NCBI RefSeq assembly: GCF_021462225.1
Contig: NC_061805.1
Span: forward strand, 30,583,958-30,647,957
Direction of reading: 5' to 3'
Source: Girardinichthys multiradiatus
Taxonomy: Eukaryota > Chordata > Actinopteri > Cyprinodontiformes > Goodeidae
Length of the DNA: 64,000 nt
The notes below the pieces were generated by a model. That model saw nothing but the letters and a program-made list of their open reading frames with translations, was not told the origin of the DNA and made no database searches. Below are positions 1 through 13,160 of this stretch, in pieces. The stretch's first letter is position 1; every line of letters begins with the position of its first letter. The translations under genes were made by a program, and so were the position numbers.

Positions 1-882
1 TTTAAACAGCTCACGAAGCTCTGTTCAAGCCATCATCTGGAAATGGAGAGTATGGCACAACTGGAAACCTACCAAGACAAGGCCGTCCACCTAAACTTGC
101 AGGCCGAACAAGGAGAGCACTGATCAGAGATGCAGCCAAGAGGATCAAGGTGACTCTGGAGAAATTGCAGAGATCCACAGCTCGTGTGGGGATATCTGTC
201 CACAGGATAGCTATTAGTCATGCACTGCACAAATGTGGTCTTTATGGAAGAGTGGCAAGAAGAAAGTCATTCTTAAAAGAAAACCATTGCCAAAAGCCAT
301 GTTGGGGACAGAGCAAACATGTGGAAGAAGGTGCTTTGGTCAGGCGAGACCAAAATTGAACTTTTTGGCCAAAATGCAAAATGTTATGTGTGGTAGAAAA
401 CTAACACTGCACATCACTCTGAACACACCATCCCCAATGTCAAAAATGGTGGTGGCAGACCTAAACCCAATCGAGAATCTGTGGCATGATCTGAAAACTG
501 CTGTTCACAAACGCTCTCCATCTAATTGGACAGAGCTTCAGCTGTTTTACAAAGAAGAATGGGCAAAAATTTTAGTCAATGGATGTGCAAAGCTGGTAGA
601 GACGTACCCTAAAAGACTTGCAGCTGTAATTGAAGCAAAAGGTAGTTCTGCAAAGTATTGACTGAGGGTGGCTGAGTACTTTTGCACAATGCCCTTTTCA
701 GTTTTTTATTTGTAAAAAAAAAAAAAAAGATATATAATTTTTGTTCCATTTCACAATTGTATACAAATTTGTGTTGGTCTTTCACAAAACATTCCAATAA
801 AATATATATATGTTTGTCGGTTGTAATGTGACAATATGTGGAAAAGTTCAAGGGGTATGAATACTTTTATAAGCCACTGTAA
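1..882 (+). mobile_element. Tc1-like transposon, 3' part, decayed
   Basis: The left edge cuts into a Tc1/mariner element. Frames around 150-660 give broken transposase, including a DLNPIENLWHDL block with the last catalytic Glu and a C-terminal end near 661, with shifts and a deletion before that block. After an A-rich stretch comes the usual right inverted repeat, ending with GCCACTGTAA at about 873-882. Not functional. The N-terminus and left repeat lie outside the window or are lost. Confidence 0.85.
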
Positions 883-929
883 TAACCAGTAAATAACTTC
901 TATACATCTAAACACAGTTAATCACAAAA

Positions 930-1830
930 AAACACAAACAACTGAACAAAGAGGACTGGATGAACATTCAACCAACAGAGGTAATTTCCTTGAACTTTTA
1001 AATCTGATGGGAAAGTTTAACAGTACTCTATTTAAAAACCTATCTAGGGTACCTGGTATTGCTAAATATATGCAACATGATTTTCAAAATGCGTTGATCA
1101 ATATTATGGCCAGCATTATGATTGAGCAAGGAAGCATTGAGGTTTAGCTGGGAGACCACTTTGCTTTAATGGTTGATGAAACCGAGGATGTGAGCAAACA
1201 AGAGCAGATATCTATTGTTCTGCTTTACTCAAATAATTACAAAATTTATGAAAAGTTTCTGGACATTGTGACTGCTGATGGTTTAGATGGACAGTCCTTA
1301 CTCATGTACAGGCATAGACAAAATAGACATAGACAAAAATGCATATATTAAACAGTGCTATGATGGAGCATCTGTGATGTATGGCTGCAACAACGATGCC
1401 CAGAAATGTTTTTGCCAAGAAGTCCCACAAGCTCTTTACATCAATTGCTATTCTCACCGACTCAACTTGTTTTGCAACAGACCAGATGCTGTACAGCTTA
1501 TTTCCTGGTTCCTGGTTCTTTTCCTGGTTCACCGGGTGGAAAAGCAGCAAGAACTTGAGCAAATAGTGGAACTGAAAAGACTATCCGATACCTGTTGGTC
1601 CTGCCAATATTCTACACTGTGGACAATAAAACTGCCATCTTAGCAACTCGATGCACAGTTTGTTCTGCACATCTGTATGCTGGAGAGCATATTCTGCTTC
1701 ATAAAAATGTTATCGGATCATCTACAGACCACAGATTTAGATCTGGCATCTGCAATTGACTTGGTCTTTGCAGCCAATCACAACAACAAGCAGAATGTTC
1801 TCTTATAAAAGATAAGTCCATAGTTGCTTT
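930..1830 (+). pseudogene. hAT-type (DUF4371/ZMYM-like) transposase remnant
   Basis: Conceptual translation gives NRGNFLELLNLMGKF, then an in-frame stop, then FALMVDETEDVSKQEQISIV, KNAYIKQCYDGASVMYG and INCYSHRLNLF. These are the spaced blocks (catalytic-Asp DETxDVS motif, the DGAxxM block, the CxxHxLNL block) of hAT transposases of the DUF4371/ZMYM1-like group. At least one stop and several frame changes break it. No terminal repeats were found. It is a fossil; the family assignment rests on motif recognition only. Confidence 0.7.
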
Positions 1831-2179
1831 TGACAGGTTTAAATTATGCTGAAGATTGTTTGCCGGATTTTATGTAAATATTGTGGTATTTAGCATGCGT
1901 ATTTGTGTGTAGTAGAAATATCAGTGGAGAACTTCATACAAAGGAGGAAGGAAGACATGTAAAGGAGTAGACAGGAGTAGAAGCACGGATCACAGAAGTG
2001 AAGAGTGGACTGTGAATTAAAGGAGGAACATAGCAAAGAGGGAGAAAAGGTCTGGAGAGAAAAAAAGGAGTGACTGGATCAGATGACCCTGAGGACATTT
2101 TGTAATTCAGTATCTAACTGTACACATGGCTGCAGATGTTTTCACTAACAGTTACACCCTTGTAAACAGTTCTTTTGTG

Positions 2180-2625
2180 TTTAGGACCTTTGGTGTTTGC
2201 AGCAAGATGCTGCATGTCTTCTATAAGTCTGTTGTGAAGAGTGTGATCTCTTCTGCCATCATCTGCTGGGGTAGCAGCATCAGAGCCAGGGACTTAAAAA
2301 AGGTTAACAAGCTAATAAAGAAGGCTGGCTCTGTTCTAAAGACTCCTCTGGAAACTCAGGAGATCATTGTGCAAAGAAGGAGTCTTCATAAAATGAATAA
2401 CATTATGGAGCACCCTGAGCATCTTCTTCACGACACTGTTGTACAAGAACAGAGTAGCTTCTTCGGTTCTACAGTAAGACAGACCGCTACAGGAGATCCT
2501 TCCTGCCCACAGCCATCAGCATCTACAACGACTCTTTGAATAAACCTGTATATTATGAGCTACAACATCATTTAATTTCCCTTTGGGATTCATAAAGTAT
2601 TTTTGAATTGCATTGAATTTCTTGC
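2180..2625 (+). mobile_element. 3' end of a Rex/L2-type LINE
   Basis: The frame at 2180-2539 encodes the C-terminal end of a reverse-transcriptase ORF (CSKMLHVFYKSVV... CWGSSIRARDLKK). It closely matches the C-terminal part of the larger LINE copy at 8460-8600. It is followed by the typical 3' tail TTTCCCTTTGGGATT and GAATTG repeats ending near 2625. 5'-truncated, as is usual for LINE insertions. Confidence 0.85.
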
Positions 2626-2629
2626 TACT

Positions 2630-5600
2630 TCCGCCTCTCTGCCTGCTCAGACGCTTTTCTCCTTAGCTCCCTGCTTGCTTGCATTCTTTTACTCCTAACT
2701 TTTTATCTCTTAGCCAAAATTAAGAAAATATTGCACTAAAACTACTTCTTACCAGCGACTCCCAAGGATTATTATTATTTTCTTTTTTTTTCTAAAGTAT
2801 TTTGATGTTTTTTGAAATCGAAAGAAAGACAAGCTGACACCCGCTAATCAGCACAAAATGCCTCCCTTCACCACAGAGGACTTCGACAAACTTTTACAGA
2901 AATTGGCTGTTTTGGAGAAGAAAATCCATCGACTAGAAGTGAATGTGGAGGTGAATATGGGGTACAGCGATGATTCAACTCTGCCTGTGATCCCAACCAG
3001 TGACAGCCAGCTCAACGACTCAGCTGGCAAACATAACACTGAGAATAAACCTACCGGCAGACCCCCCTGGCATGTTTTAGGGGCTTGCCCAAAAAATCAA
3101 GGTGGACGACTCACTGGAAGATCTCAGCAATTAAATAAATTAGAATGGCCAGAAGTCTCCTTTTCCCCTGGGAAAAGGAGACTTCGACAACGAGCTGCTG
3201 TCACAACAACTTATAGGAGTGAGACAGCTGGAAATAATGGAATTCCCCTCCAAAACAGATTTGCCCCACTACCAAACGAAAACCAGGAAAACTATCCATC
3301 TTCTAAGAACAATAAAAGGTTTGAGAACAACCTTCATTCTAAACAATCTTCTCCTAAATTGCCAGAGAAAAAGAACCCCACCGGACCAAGAACCCTTATA
3401 GTGGGCAACACAGCTGTGGATGGGATTAAAAACTTCTGCAACAAGAAAAACGCAGAAGTTATGATTGGTACCAGTAGCGTGGTGTCCGATATCTCCGAGA
3501 ATATTCTTGCAATCACAGAAAAGCGCCCGTCTCTAGAAAACCTTATTATACACTGTGGAGCCATGGATGACGTGGCTAAGAAAAAATCAGAAGGATTGAA
3601 GGAGGATTTCACTCGTCTGCCGAATATTGTTAGAGGTCTCAATATCAAGGTGTTTCTCAGCGGACCCTTTGCACCGATTTTCTGTGGAGATGAGATTTTT
3701 TTCGAGACTTCTGATTATTAATAAGTGGTTGAAAAAAACATGTGCCACCACACCTGTGAACTTCATCGACAACTTTAATATTTTTTGGGAAAAAAGACAA
3801 CTCTTCAAGCAAGATGGTTTCTGTTTGAACAAGCCGGGAGCCAGACGTCTCACATCTAATCTCTTCTATTCAGTAAATAATCCGCCAGCAACTTCGACCT
3901 TCAGCAGAGAACATGGAGTATCAACAACAATGATAACGCTGCCACCAACAGCTCCTGCAGAAACAACCGGCCAGTTGGCTGAGAAAGAGGTCATCACAAA
4001 AGGTTTCCCTGTCGAAATCCACAGGAGAAGTGGACACCCCGGTTATACCCCCCTCACCCCAGACCCCGACCCAGACCGCACAGAACTCTCCCATCTCCCC
4101 ACTGAGCCCGCTTTTTGCTTTACTGGATTCTAATAACATGAAAGGAGCTCATGTTCTCCATTCAACACCCCCCGTGGCCGAGGCCCTGCTACTAAACCAA
4201 CATCTTCCAAATGCCGCAGACCTCCACCACCTCCTAATCTATCTCCTCCTAATCAGGACCTTCAAATCACTTCTCTGTGACACAGTCTGGGCCCCAGTGG
4301 TAACTCTATCAGAAATAAGCATGTCCAGGAAAAACCTGGGCCCCTAATAGGAGATAGTTGTAAAATCTCTGTGCTTATACGTGACAGAAAGAACAAAGCC
4401 AAAAGGATAAGAGACAGTAATAAACAATCAAAAAAAGCCATAAACTGTCAAATAGGACCAGACACAGAGTTAATATCAGCAACTAAGTCATATAAACTGG
4501 CGTTATTGAACATTAGATATCTGTCAGGAAAATCATTTTTAATCAATAACTTAATTACTGACCACGATCTTGATGTTATGTTTTTAACAGAAACATGGTC
4601 ACATGAATTTAATGAAGCTCCCATTCTGATAGAGTCGACGCCTCCAAACTACAATTTTTTTTGTGAGAGCAGACAGCAAAGAAAAGGTGGAGGGGGGGCC
4701 ACTTTGTTTAAAGATTTACTAAAGTGTAAAAAAGTATTTCTGGGCAAATTTGACTCTTTTGAATATTCAACTCTCCAGGTAAAGAGCCCGGTCCGAATGA
4801 TGTTCTTGAATATTTACTGGCCTCCTAAGTCCAAAACAAACTTTTTCAGCAATTTTAACTGACTGTTTAGTTATTGTGGGAGACTTCAACATTCACATGG
4901 ACAATCCTGAAGACAGAGGTGCGATAAATCTATGCGACACTCTTAGAAATTTTGGTTTGACTCAACATGTTAAACAGCAAACACACAAACAGGGACATAT
5001 TTTGGACTTGATCATCACTAAGGGTCTAAACATTTCCAAGGTGTCTGTAACTGATGTTGCCTTATCTGACCATTTTTGAAAGCATCTCCAATGGCTCAGT
5101 TTGCCAAAGAAACATTATAAGAAAACGAATCTTTAAGGACGGTGCTGCTGAAACCTTTTACCAGATTTACTCTTCTACCTCCACTTTGCCCTGTAACACT
5201 GTAGATGAGCTGGTAGATAACTTTCGTTCTAAAATCTCGGACATCATTGATTCAATTGCTCCAATTAAAGTGAAAGTCGGTTCTGGGAAGAAAATGTCTC
5301 CGTGGAAAAGTGCTCCACCAGTCAGAAGTGAAAAAAAGGAGTGTCAAAAAGCTGAACGCAGGTGGCGAAAGACTGGACTCCAGGTTCACTATAACATCTA
5401 TAAAGAGAGACTATACAGATATAACCTACAACTGAAAAATGCAAGGGAATCTTTCTTTTCTGAGATCATCAGCAAAAACATTAACAATGCTCGTGCATTA
5501 TTTGCCACAGTCGACAGGTTAACAAACCCTCCTGTAACTACAGCATCTGAACTCCTCTCTACCAGGGCCTGCAATGAATTTGCTAAATTCTTCACTGAAA

Positions 5601-5862
5601 AAACCCAAAAGATCAGAGGGGCAGTCAGCACATCCACATCAACTCCAGTACCAAAGTTGTCTCCAACTACAACTGATTTTAACACAATTTCCCAATTTTA
5701 CCAAATAAACTACAAAAACTACAAAAAAAAAAACGTACATCTAGTGAGCTCTTCTTCCTGCTGTCTCAATGTTTTACCCACAGCTTTTCTTAAGAAAGCT
5801 TTGCCCATAATAACATCTGATTTAACACAAGTAATAAACACATCCCTTTTGTAAAAAGGTGT
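2630..5862 (+). mobile_element. CR1/L2-group LINE, 5' part, broken
   Basis: ORF1 (2858-3721, shifting frame at a T-rich run near 3690-3700 and continuing to about 3870) opens with a coiled-coil-like segment (residues 8-30). It then has an SGNH-esterase-like domain: GNTAVDG block, IIHCGAMDD block, and DGFCLNKPGARRL block after the shift. ORF2 starts near 4480 with an apurinic-type endonuclease (LALLNIRYLSGKS, MFLTETW, VGDFNIHMDNP, LSDHF), interrupted by frameshifts near 4860 and 5070. It reaches the start of the RT region (DLTQVINTSLL) before ending near 5855, where the next LINE begins. The RT core and 3' end are missing. It cannot move. Confidence 0.8.
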
Positions 5863-5872
5863 GTTTCAACAG

Positions 5873-8602
5873 TTCTAGAATTGCGCCACTCAAGGTGGCA
5901 GCAGGTTGGAGTAGCTCTGTTACTTTTGATTCTGATTTATTCTTTTTTGGGAACTATTCCTCTTGTGGTGGATACAGTTGAATTTTTTTGGACGACTGTC
6001 CACTCCGGTGTCGGATGCTGTGCAGCTTGGAGGATCTTTCTTAATACTTTCTATTTTTGGACATTTGTTGTGAGATCGTTGGGAAACAAGTTGGATGAAC
6101 TCCAAGCCCTACAAAGGACCCAGCCAGAGTACCGGGCATGCAGTATTATGTGTTTTACTGAGACATGGCTCAGTAAAACTGCAGGATCATATCCCCGACT
6201 CCAGCGTCTCTCTGCCGGACTTTTTTAACCATACAAGCAGACAGAGATTTAAAGAGGAGCAGCAAATGTAAAGGAGGTGGACTGGCAGTACTTGTGAACA
6301 ACAGATGGTGTAATCCATGACATGTAACTGTGAAGTGTCATCTATGCAGTCCAGATATTGAACTGTTGGCAGTAAGTTTTCGTCCATATTATTTACCCAG
6401 AGAGTTCACCAGTGTTATTTTTGCAACAGTTTACGTTCCACCTTCCGCTGTTGCCGACACTGCATGTGATGCCATCAGCTCAGTTGTTGCTAAGCTACAG
6501 ACACAAAACCCCAATGCTTTTGTGGCAATTTCTGGTGATTTTAACCATGCTTCACTCTCTGCTACACTTCCAACGTTTCAACAGTTTGTCAGCTGCTCTA
6601 CCAGAGAAAACAAAACATTGGATTTGTTTTATGCAAATGTCAAGGACTCATACATCTCTACAGCAAGACCTCCTCTAGGCAAATCAGATCACAATCTTGT
6701 TTTTCTCTGCTTGAAATATAAGCCCCTTGTTCAGAGGCAACCTGTAATAAAGAGGACTGTGAGAAAATGGTCACAGGAAGTTGAAGAAGCTCTGCAAGGT
6801 TGCTTTGAGGCTACAGACTGGGACGCACTGTGCCAGCCACATGGAGAGGACATCAATGCCATGACTGAGTGTGTAACCGACTATATAAACTTCTGTGTGG
6901 ATAACATCATCCCCACCAGAACCGTGAGATGCTTCCCCAATAACAAACCTTGAATCACCAGTGACCTGAAGGACCTCCTTAACAAGAAAAAAAGAGCCTT
7001 CAGAGAGGGAGACAGAGCATTATTGAGGAGTATACAGAAGCAACTTGAAGTCAAGATAAGAGACAGCAAGGAGGTGTACAAGAAGAAGATGGAGAGCAAG
7101 CTCCAGCAAAACAATATCAGAGATGTGTGGACAGGGATGAAGAAGATCACAGGCTTCAAGCAGAAGGATGATCAGACCAATGAAGGTCTGGACAGATCCA
7201 ATGAACTGAACACATTCTTCAATAGGTTCAGTTCAGAAAGAAGCTTTGCATCCTTCTCTCCTGCTCACAGCCAAACAGACATTCCACCTTCCTTTGACCC
7301 ACATGACCCACAGCTGTCCAGTAACACCTCACATTTTTTATCTTCCACCACAGCCCTAGACCCTTCTGCTTCTACATGTTTGCCTTCAACCATATCAGAA
7401 GATGCTGATGCTTCCTTTGCTTCCCCCTTCCACCTGTGTGTCTCAAGAAGTCAAGTGAAGATGCAACTGGAGAGACTGAATTGGAATAAGGCTGCAGGTC
7501 CAGATTATGTCAGCCCTACAGTCCTGAAGGCCTGTGCAGAGTAGCTCTGTGGGATTCTGCAGCACCTCTTCAACCTTAGCCTGGCCCAGGAGAAGGTTCC
7601 GGTGTTGTGGAAGACCTCCTGTCTTGTTCCGGTACCAAAGAAAACTCACCCATCAGTCCTCAATGACTATAGACCTGTTGCCCTGACATCCCACATCATG
7701 AAGGTCCTAGAGAGACTCCTGTTGGCCTGCCTGAGTAAGCAAACAGTAAACCATCAGGACCCCCTTCAGTTTGCTTATCACTGTGGAGTTGGAGTTGAAG
7801 ATGCCATCATACACCTGCTTCAACAAACCCACTGTCATCTGGACAAAGCCAGTAGCACTGTGAGGATCATGTTCTTTGATTTCTCCAGTGCATTTAATAC
7901 AATCCAACCTGATTTGCTTTCTCAGAAACTCCAGAAGACTCAGGTGGAGGCCTCAACAATCTCCTGGATCAAAGACTACCTGACAAACAGACCACAGTTT
8001 GTGAGACTGAAGGGTTATGATTCTAACCAGGTAGTCAGCAGCACAGGAGCACCACAGGGGACTGTACTCTCACCATTCCTTTTCACTCTGTACACCTCAG
8101 ACTTCCAGTACAAGACAGACTCCTGTCATCTGCAGAAATACTCGGAGGATTCTGCAGTCGTGGGGGGGATCAGAGATGGACAAGAAGCTGAGTACAGGAA
8201 GGTGGTGGACTGCTTTGTGGCATGGTGTGGAAACAATCATCTCATTTTGAACGTGACTAAAGCAAAGGAGATGATTGTAGATTTTAAGAGAAACAGGAAT
8301 AAGTCAAAAACTATTTCCATCATGGGAGAAGAAGTGGAGGTGGTGGAGGAGTATAAATACCTCAGTGTTCACCTGGACAACAGACTAGAGTGGAGATGCA
8401 ACTGTGAAGCCGTCTACGAGAAGGGACAGAGCAGACTGTACTTCTTGAGGAAGCTTAGGTCCTTTGGTGTTTGCAGCAAGATGCTGCATATCTTCTATAA
8501 GTCTGTTGTGGAGAGTGTGATCTCTTCTGCCATCATCTGCTGGGGAAGCAGCATCAGAGCCAGGGACTTAAAAAAGCTCAACAAGCTGATAAAAAAGGCT
8601 GG
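5873..8602 (+). mobile_element. Rex/L2-type LINE copy, plus strand, EN and RT
   Basis: Starts at TTCTAGAATTG and encodes a hydrophobic leader, then an endonuclease (RSLGNKLDELQ, CFTETWLSKT, VAISGDFNHAS, GKSDHNLVFL) and, from about 7440, a reverse transcriptase (WNKAAGPD, DYRPVALTS, FFDFSSAFNTI, GAPQGTVLSPFLFTLY). The YADD-type catalytic block reads YSEDSAVVG, so a key Asp is changed. There are stops near 6233, 6953 and 7544. The RT C-terminus stops abruptly near 8600, where an inverted copy of the same family begins. Compared with the inverted copy it lacks about 200 bp near 6066. Confidence 0.85.
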
Positions 8603-8946
8603 TTGCATCTTCACTTGACTTCTTGAGACACACAGATGGAAGGGGGAAGAGGCTGAGGTGGAAGATAAAAAAATGTGAGGTGTTACTGGACAGCTGTTGG
8701 TCCTGTGGGTCAAAGGAAGGTGGAATGTCTGTTTGGCTGTGAGCAGCAGAGGAGGATGCGAAGCTTGTTTCTGAACTGAACCTATTGAAGAATGTGTTCA
8801 GTTCATTGGCTCTGTCCAGACCTCCATCGGTCTGATCATCCTTCTGCACATCTCTGATATTGTTTTGCTGGAGCTTGCTCTCCATCTTCTTCTTGTACAC
8901 CTCCTTGCTGTCTCTTATCTTGACTTTAAGTTGCTTCTGTATACTT

Positions 8947-9331
8947 GATAGGTATTATTTAATCAACTCAGAGGTAAGGAACGACACAGGGTCAGTTTTA
9001 CTTGCGGCAAGGGTAGCTCACACTTTGCAGTGCAAATCTAAAAAGTATTAACACTCCTCCCTCTTTATTTAGACATGCTTGGTCACACACAGTTCAAACA
9101 ACATTCAAGGTGTGTGTGTGTGTGTGTGTGTGTGAAAGGTTAGGGTTCATGTGTCTTGATTTTAAGCAGAGAGAAAGGAGTGAGGATTGGTGCCAGTCCC
9201 TAGATGTTGCTGATAATAGCATAACTCACCCTTCTCTCTTATCTCTTTGTCTATGGCATGTGGGGGAAGAAAGCACTTAGAGCAGACACAAATGATAAAC
9301 AATATAAAAATATCAAAAACCCTAACAATAC
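8947..9331. mobile_element. Probable solo LTR inside the inverted LINE
   Basis: The LINE is split between 8946 and 9332. The inserted piece starts TGATAGGT and ends CCCTAACA (TG...CA) and is flanked by ATACT on both sides, present once in the uninterrupted plus copy. A 5 bp target duplication with TG...CA ends is what a solo LTR leaves. It holds a TG microsatellite at about 9112-9134. A related, shorter piece lies in a gcnt1 intron near 18805-19310; its different left end leaves a SINE-like origin possible. Confidence 0.55.
9112..9134. repeat. (TG)n microsatellite
   Basis: Run of TG dinucleotides inside the probable LTR insertion. Confidence 0.95.
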
Positions 9332-10486
9332 TCCTCAATAATGCTCTGTCTCCCGCTCTGAAGGCTCTTTTTTTCTTGTTAAGCAGGTCCTTCAGGTCAC
9401 TGGTGATCCAAGGTTTGTTATTGGGGAAGCATCTCACGGTTCTGGTGGGGATGATGTTATCCACACAGAAGTTTATATAGTCGGTTACACACTCAGTCAT
9501 GGCATTGATGTCCTCTCCATGTGGCTGGCACAGTGCGTCCCAGTCTGTAGCCTCAAAGCAACCTTGGAGAGCTTCTTCAGCTTCCTGTGACCATTTTCTC
9601 ACAGTCCTCTTTATTACAGGTTGCCTCTGAACAAGGACCTTATATTTCAAGCAGAGAAAAACAAGGTTGTGATCTGATTTGCCTAGAGGACGTCTTCCTG
9701 TAGAGGTGTATGAGTCAGACATTTGCATAAAACAAATCCAATTTTTTGTTTTCTCTGGTAGAGCAGCTGACAAACTGTTGAAACGTTGGAAGTGTAGCAG
9801 AGTGAAGCACTTCACAGTTACATGTCCTGGATTACACCATCTGTTGTTGTTCACAAGTACTGCCAGTCCACCTCCTTTACATTTGATGCTCCTCTTTAAA
9901 TCTCTGTCTGCTTGTATGCTTAAAAAGCCCGGCAGAGAGACGCTGGAGTCGGGGATATGATCCTGCAGTTTTACTGAGCCATGTCTCGGTAAAACACATA
10001 ATACTGCATGCCCGGTACTCTGGCTGGGTCCTTTGTAGGGCTTGGAGTTCATCCAACTTGTTTCCCAACGATCTCACATTGCCCATCATAATCGACGGAA
10101 GAGATGGTTTGAACTTCCTCCTTCTCTCTCTTCTCTTAGCTCCTGCTCTGCATCCACGGCGTCTCCTTTTCAACTCATCAGGGATTTGGGGTTGTAGTTG
10201 GAGTATTATTTGAGCTTTTGAGATATTAGTCAGCTGCTCCCGGTTGTAAGAAACAACCCCGTTGCCATGGCAATGCATCATAACAAATGTCCAAAAATAG
10301 AAAGTATTAAGAAAAATCCTCCAAGCTGCACAGCATCCGACACCGGAGTGGACAGTCATCCAAAAAAATTCAACTGTATCCACCACAAGAGGAATAGTTC
10401 CCAAAAAAGAATAAATCAGAATCAAAAGTAACAGAGCTACTCCAACCTGCTGCCACCTTGAGTGGCACAATTCTAGAACGTTCTAG

Positions 10487-11290
<804 letters not shown>

Positions 11291-12175
11291 CTTGTGTAAT
11301 TGCAGCTCAAGTAGCCCAACATATGCTCCTGTTTCACTGTTGTTCAGTACATCGCAGTTATTACGTTTGTATTTACCTTATAAATAACTGATAACATTTC
11401 TCATGAGTCCTGCTGAAGGCAGCCCAAGTACCAGCAGTGGTACCTGTACCACAGTTTGAGAACCAAAGTACTCCATAAAAGAGAAGTGAAATAAAAGGAT
11501 GAGTGTAATTCACTCTGTGTGAAGCCCTCAGAGCTTTGTAAGATTGGTGAAGGTCATGTAGGTCAAGGAGCATAGCAGATAGGTCAGGGAGAACATTGTA
11601 CACAAGTTTAAAGCAGTTAGGTTTAAAATAAATAAAAATGTACATTCCTCTCAGCGACCATCTCCACCACAAAACCTTACCCTAAACATCCAGTCAGAGC
11701 TTTAATGGAGCCCTGTGGATCAGATGTGTACAAACTTTTTGACATGTAAAGGGCGACAAAAATCTGATTTTTTGTTTTATTATTATTTTAAAATGCAAAA
11801 GTAAATTTATTGTGATTTTTTGGTTTGTCTTACCTAAAATACACAAAACATGCTGTCTTTTGCTATGAATAACTTTTATTAAGGACCAAAGGCAATTATT
11901 TACAAAGTTAGTAATTTAGATCGAAATAACCAAGTTAATGTACCACCTGATTATCAGGAAATAGTAACCAAAGTTACTGAGGTGTGGTATTATAGAACAA
12001 TAGATGGAGGAGTGAATTTGAGCACTGATGTTCTCAAACAGCAAGCCCTGCACACACATACATCATAAACACAAACAACTTCTCTCTAAAATACAAGAAT
12101 TTATTAACAAAATACCTCAACTCCAAATTTAAATACTTGAACTTATACTAAAAAAAAAAAAAAAACGCTACAAAT
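11291..12175. other. No recognised gene; A/T-rich intergenic DNA
   Basis: Short open frames only (for example 11373-11672 minus), none with a recognisable motif. Poly-A run at about 12150-12165. Confidence 0.5.
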
Positions 12176-12392
12176 GTCAGTCAGTCAGTCATTTTCTACC
12201 GCTTATTCCATAGTGGGTCACGGGGGAGCTGGTGCCTATCTCCAGCAGTCTATGGGCAAAAGGCAGAGTACACCCTGGACAGGTCGCCAGTCCATCACAG
12301 GGCAACACACATACAACCATACACACACTCATTCATACACCTAAGGGCAATTTAGAGTGACCAATTAACCTAACAGGCATGTTTTTGGACTA
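12176..12392 (-). mobile_element. SINE, tRNA head missing
   Basis: Same body as the complete copy at 42240-42596 (TCAGTCAGTCATTTTCTACC, CGCCAGTCCATC, CAATTTAGAGTGACCAATTA) but lacking the tRNA-like head, so truncated at the 5' end as for retroposed SINEs. The orientation is minus, judged from the complete copy. Confidence 0.8.
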
Positions 12393-12955
12393 CAAATGAT
12401 TATCTAAAAAATATAAAAAAATGCACTACCTGGTTTTTTCTCCTTGTATTTAAACCAAAATGATTATTCAGTCAATAGCACAGCATAACATAAGCCATAT
12501 GAGAGAAATGGAGCCTCTCCAGGCTGTTTTTTTAGGAGTTTTGTTTTAGAGTCTGGGATGTGTTTTTGTTAATAATCACATTCCTCCATGGGACAGGGGC
12601 GCCTTGATTCGCCAGTACATACATTATCTATACAGGACCATAATCTATCAGAAAAAATGTGAGGGAGCCAATGTTATGTTATGTTATGTTTATTTCAAAA
12701 TTTACAGCTAATTTACAGCTATTTTTATTTTTCTGGCAAAATAATTAAAAGCCAACTCCAGACTGCTTGTTATTCTCATGCTTAAAAAATATAAAAATAG
12801 AATAATAAATATATATATAATTTCACCAAAAGGGCACTTGTGGGCAGGAGCCATAGGAGCAAGTGCTCAAGCCCCTTCTACGCTCCCCTCTGCACGTGCC
12901 TGGCTCTCAGTCTAGCAGAAGGTATAAGCGTCTACTCAGACTGGCGAATGCGTCA
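12393..12955. other. No recognised gene; simple repeats
   Basis: A/T-rich DNA with a short TTATG tandem repeat around 12672-12693 and a duplicated TTTACAGCTA. Nothing else is supported. Confidence 0.5.
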
Positions 12956-13160
12956 TGCATACGTCAGGCATGAGGAGCTGTGGTTACAATGCTGTCTTCT
13001 ACAGGGCGGGGGTTAAGCGCTAAACCCGCATGTACAGGGGATCAAATCCCAGCCCATCGATGTTTACTGTATACTCTCCTCGCTCTTTCCTGCCAACTTG
13101 ATTTTAAAAAATCTGAAAAATAAAGGCCGCTAGTACCTCTAAAAATACCTTTTAAAAAAT
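12956..13160 (+). mobile_element. Possible tRNA-derived SINE remnant
   Basis: Contains GGTTAAGCGCTAAACCCG and, about 20 bp later, GGGGATCAAATCCCAGCCC, which resembles a degenerate RNA polymerase III B box, followed by a tail with AATAAAGGCCGC. Spacing and order fit a tRNA-headed SINE. The match is partial. Confidence 0.4.

Larger units (their letters stand above)
8603..10478 (-). mobile_element. Inverted copy of the same Rex/L2-type LINE
   Basis: Reading the minus strand from 10478 gives the same start (TTCTAGAATTG) and leader as at 5873, then MMGNVRSLGNKLDELQ, the endonuclease (GKSDHNLVFL) and, after an interruption at about 8947-9331, the linker region found at 7025-7463 of the plus copy. 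It has about 200 bp of 5' coding sequence missing from the plus copy, but itself lacks the stretch matching roughly 6340-6560. No RT domain is present. The two copies meet tail to tail at about 8602. Confidence 0.85.

Noticed and set aside
5873..10478. Twin-priming 5' inversion of a single LINE
   Set aside because: The two arms contain the same part of the element, whereas twin priming splits one copy without overlap.
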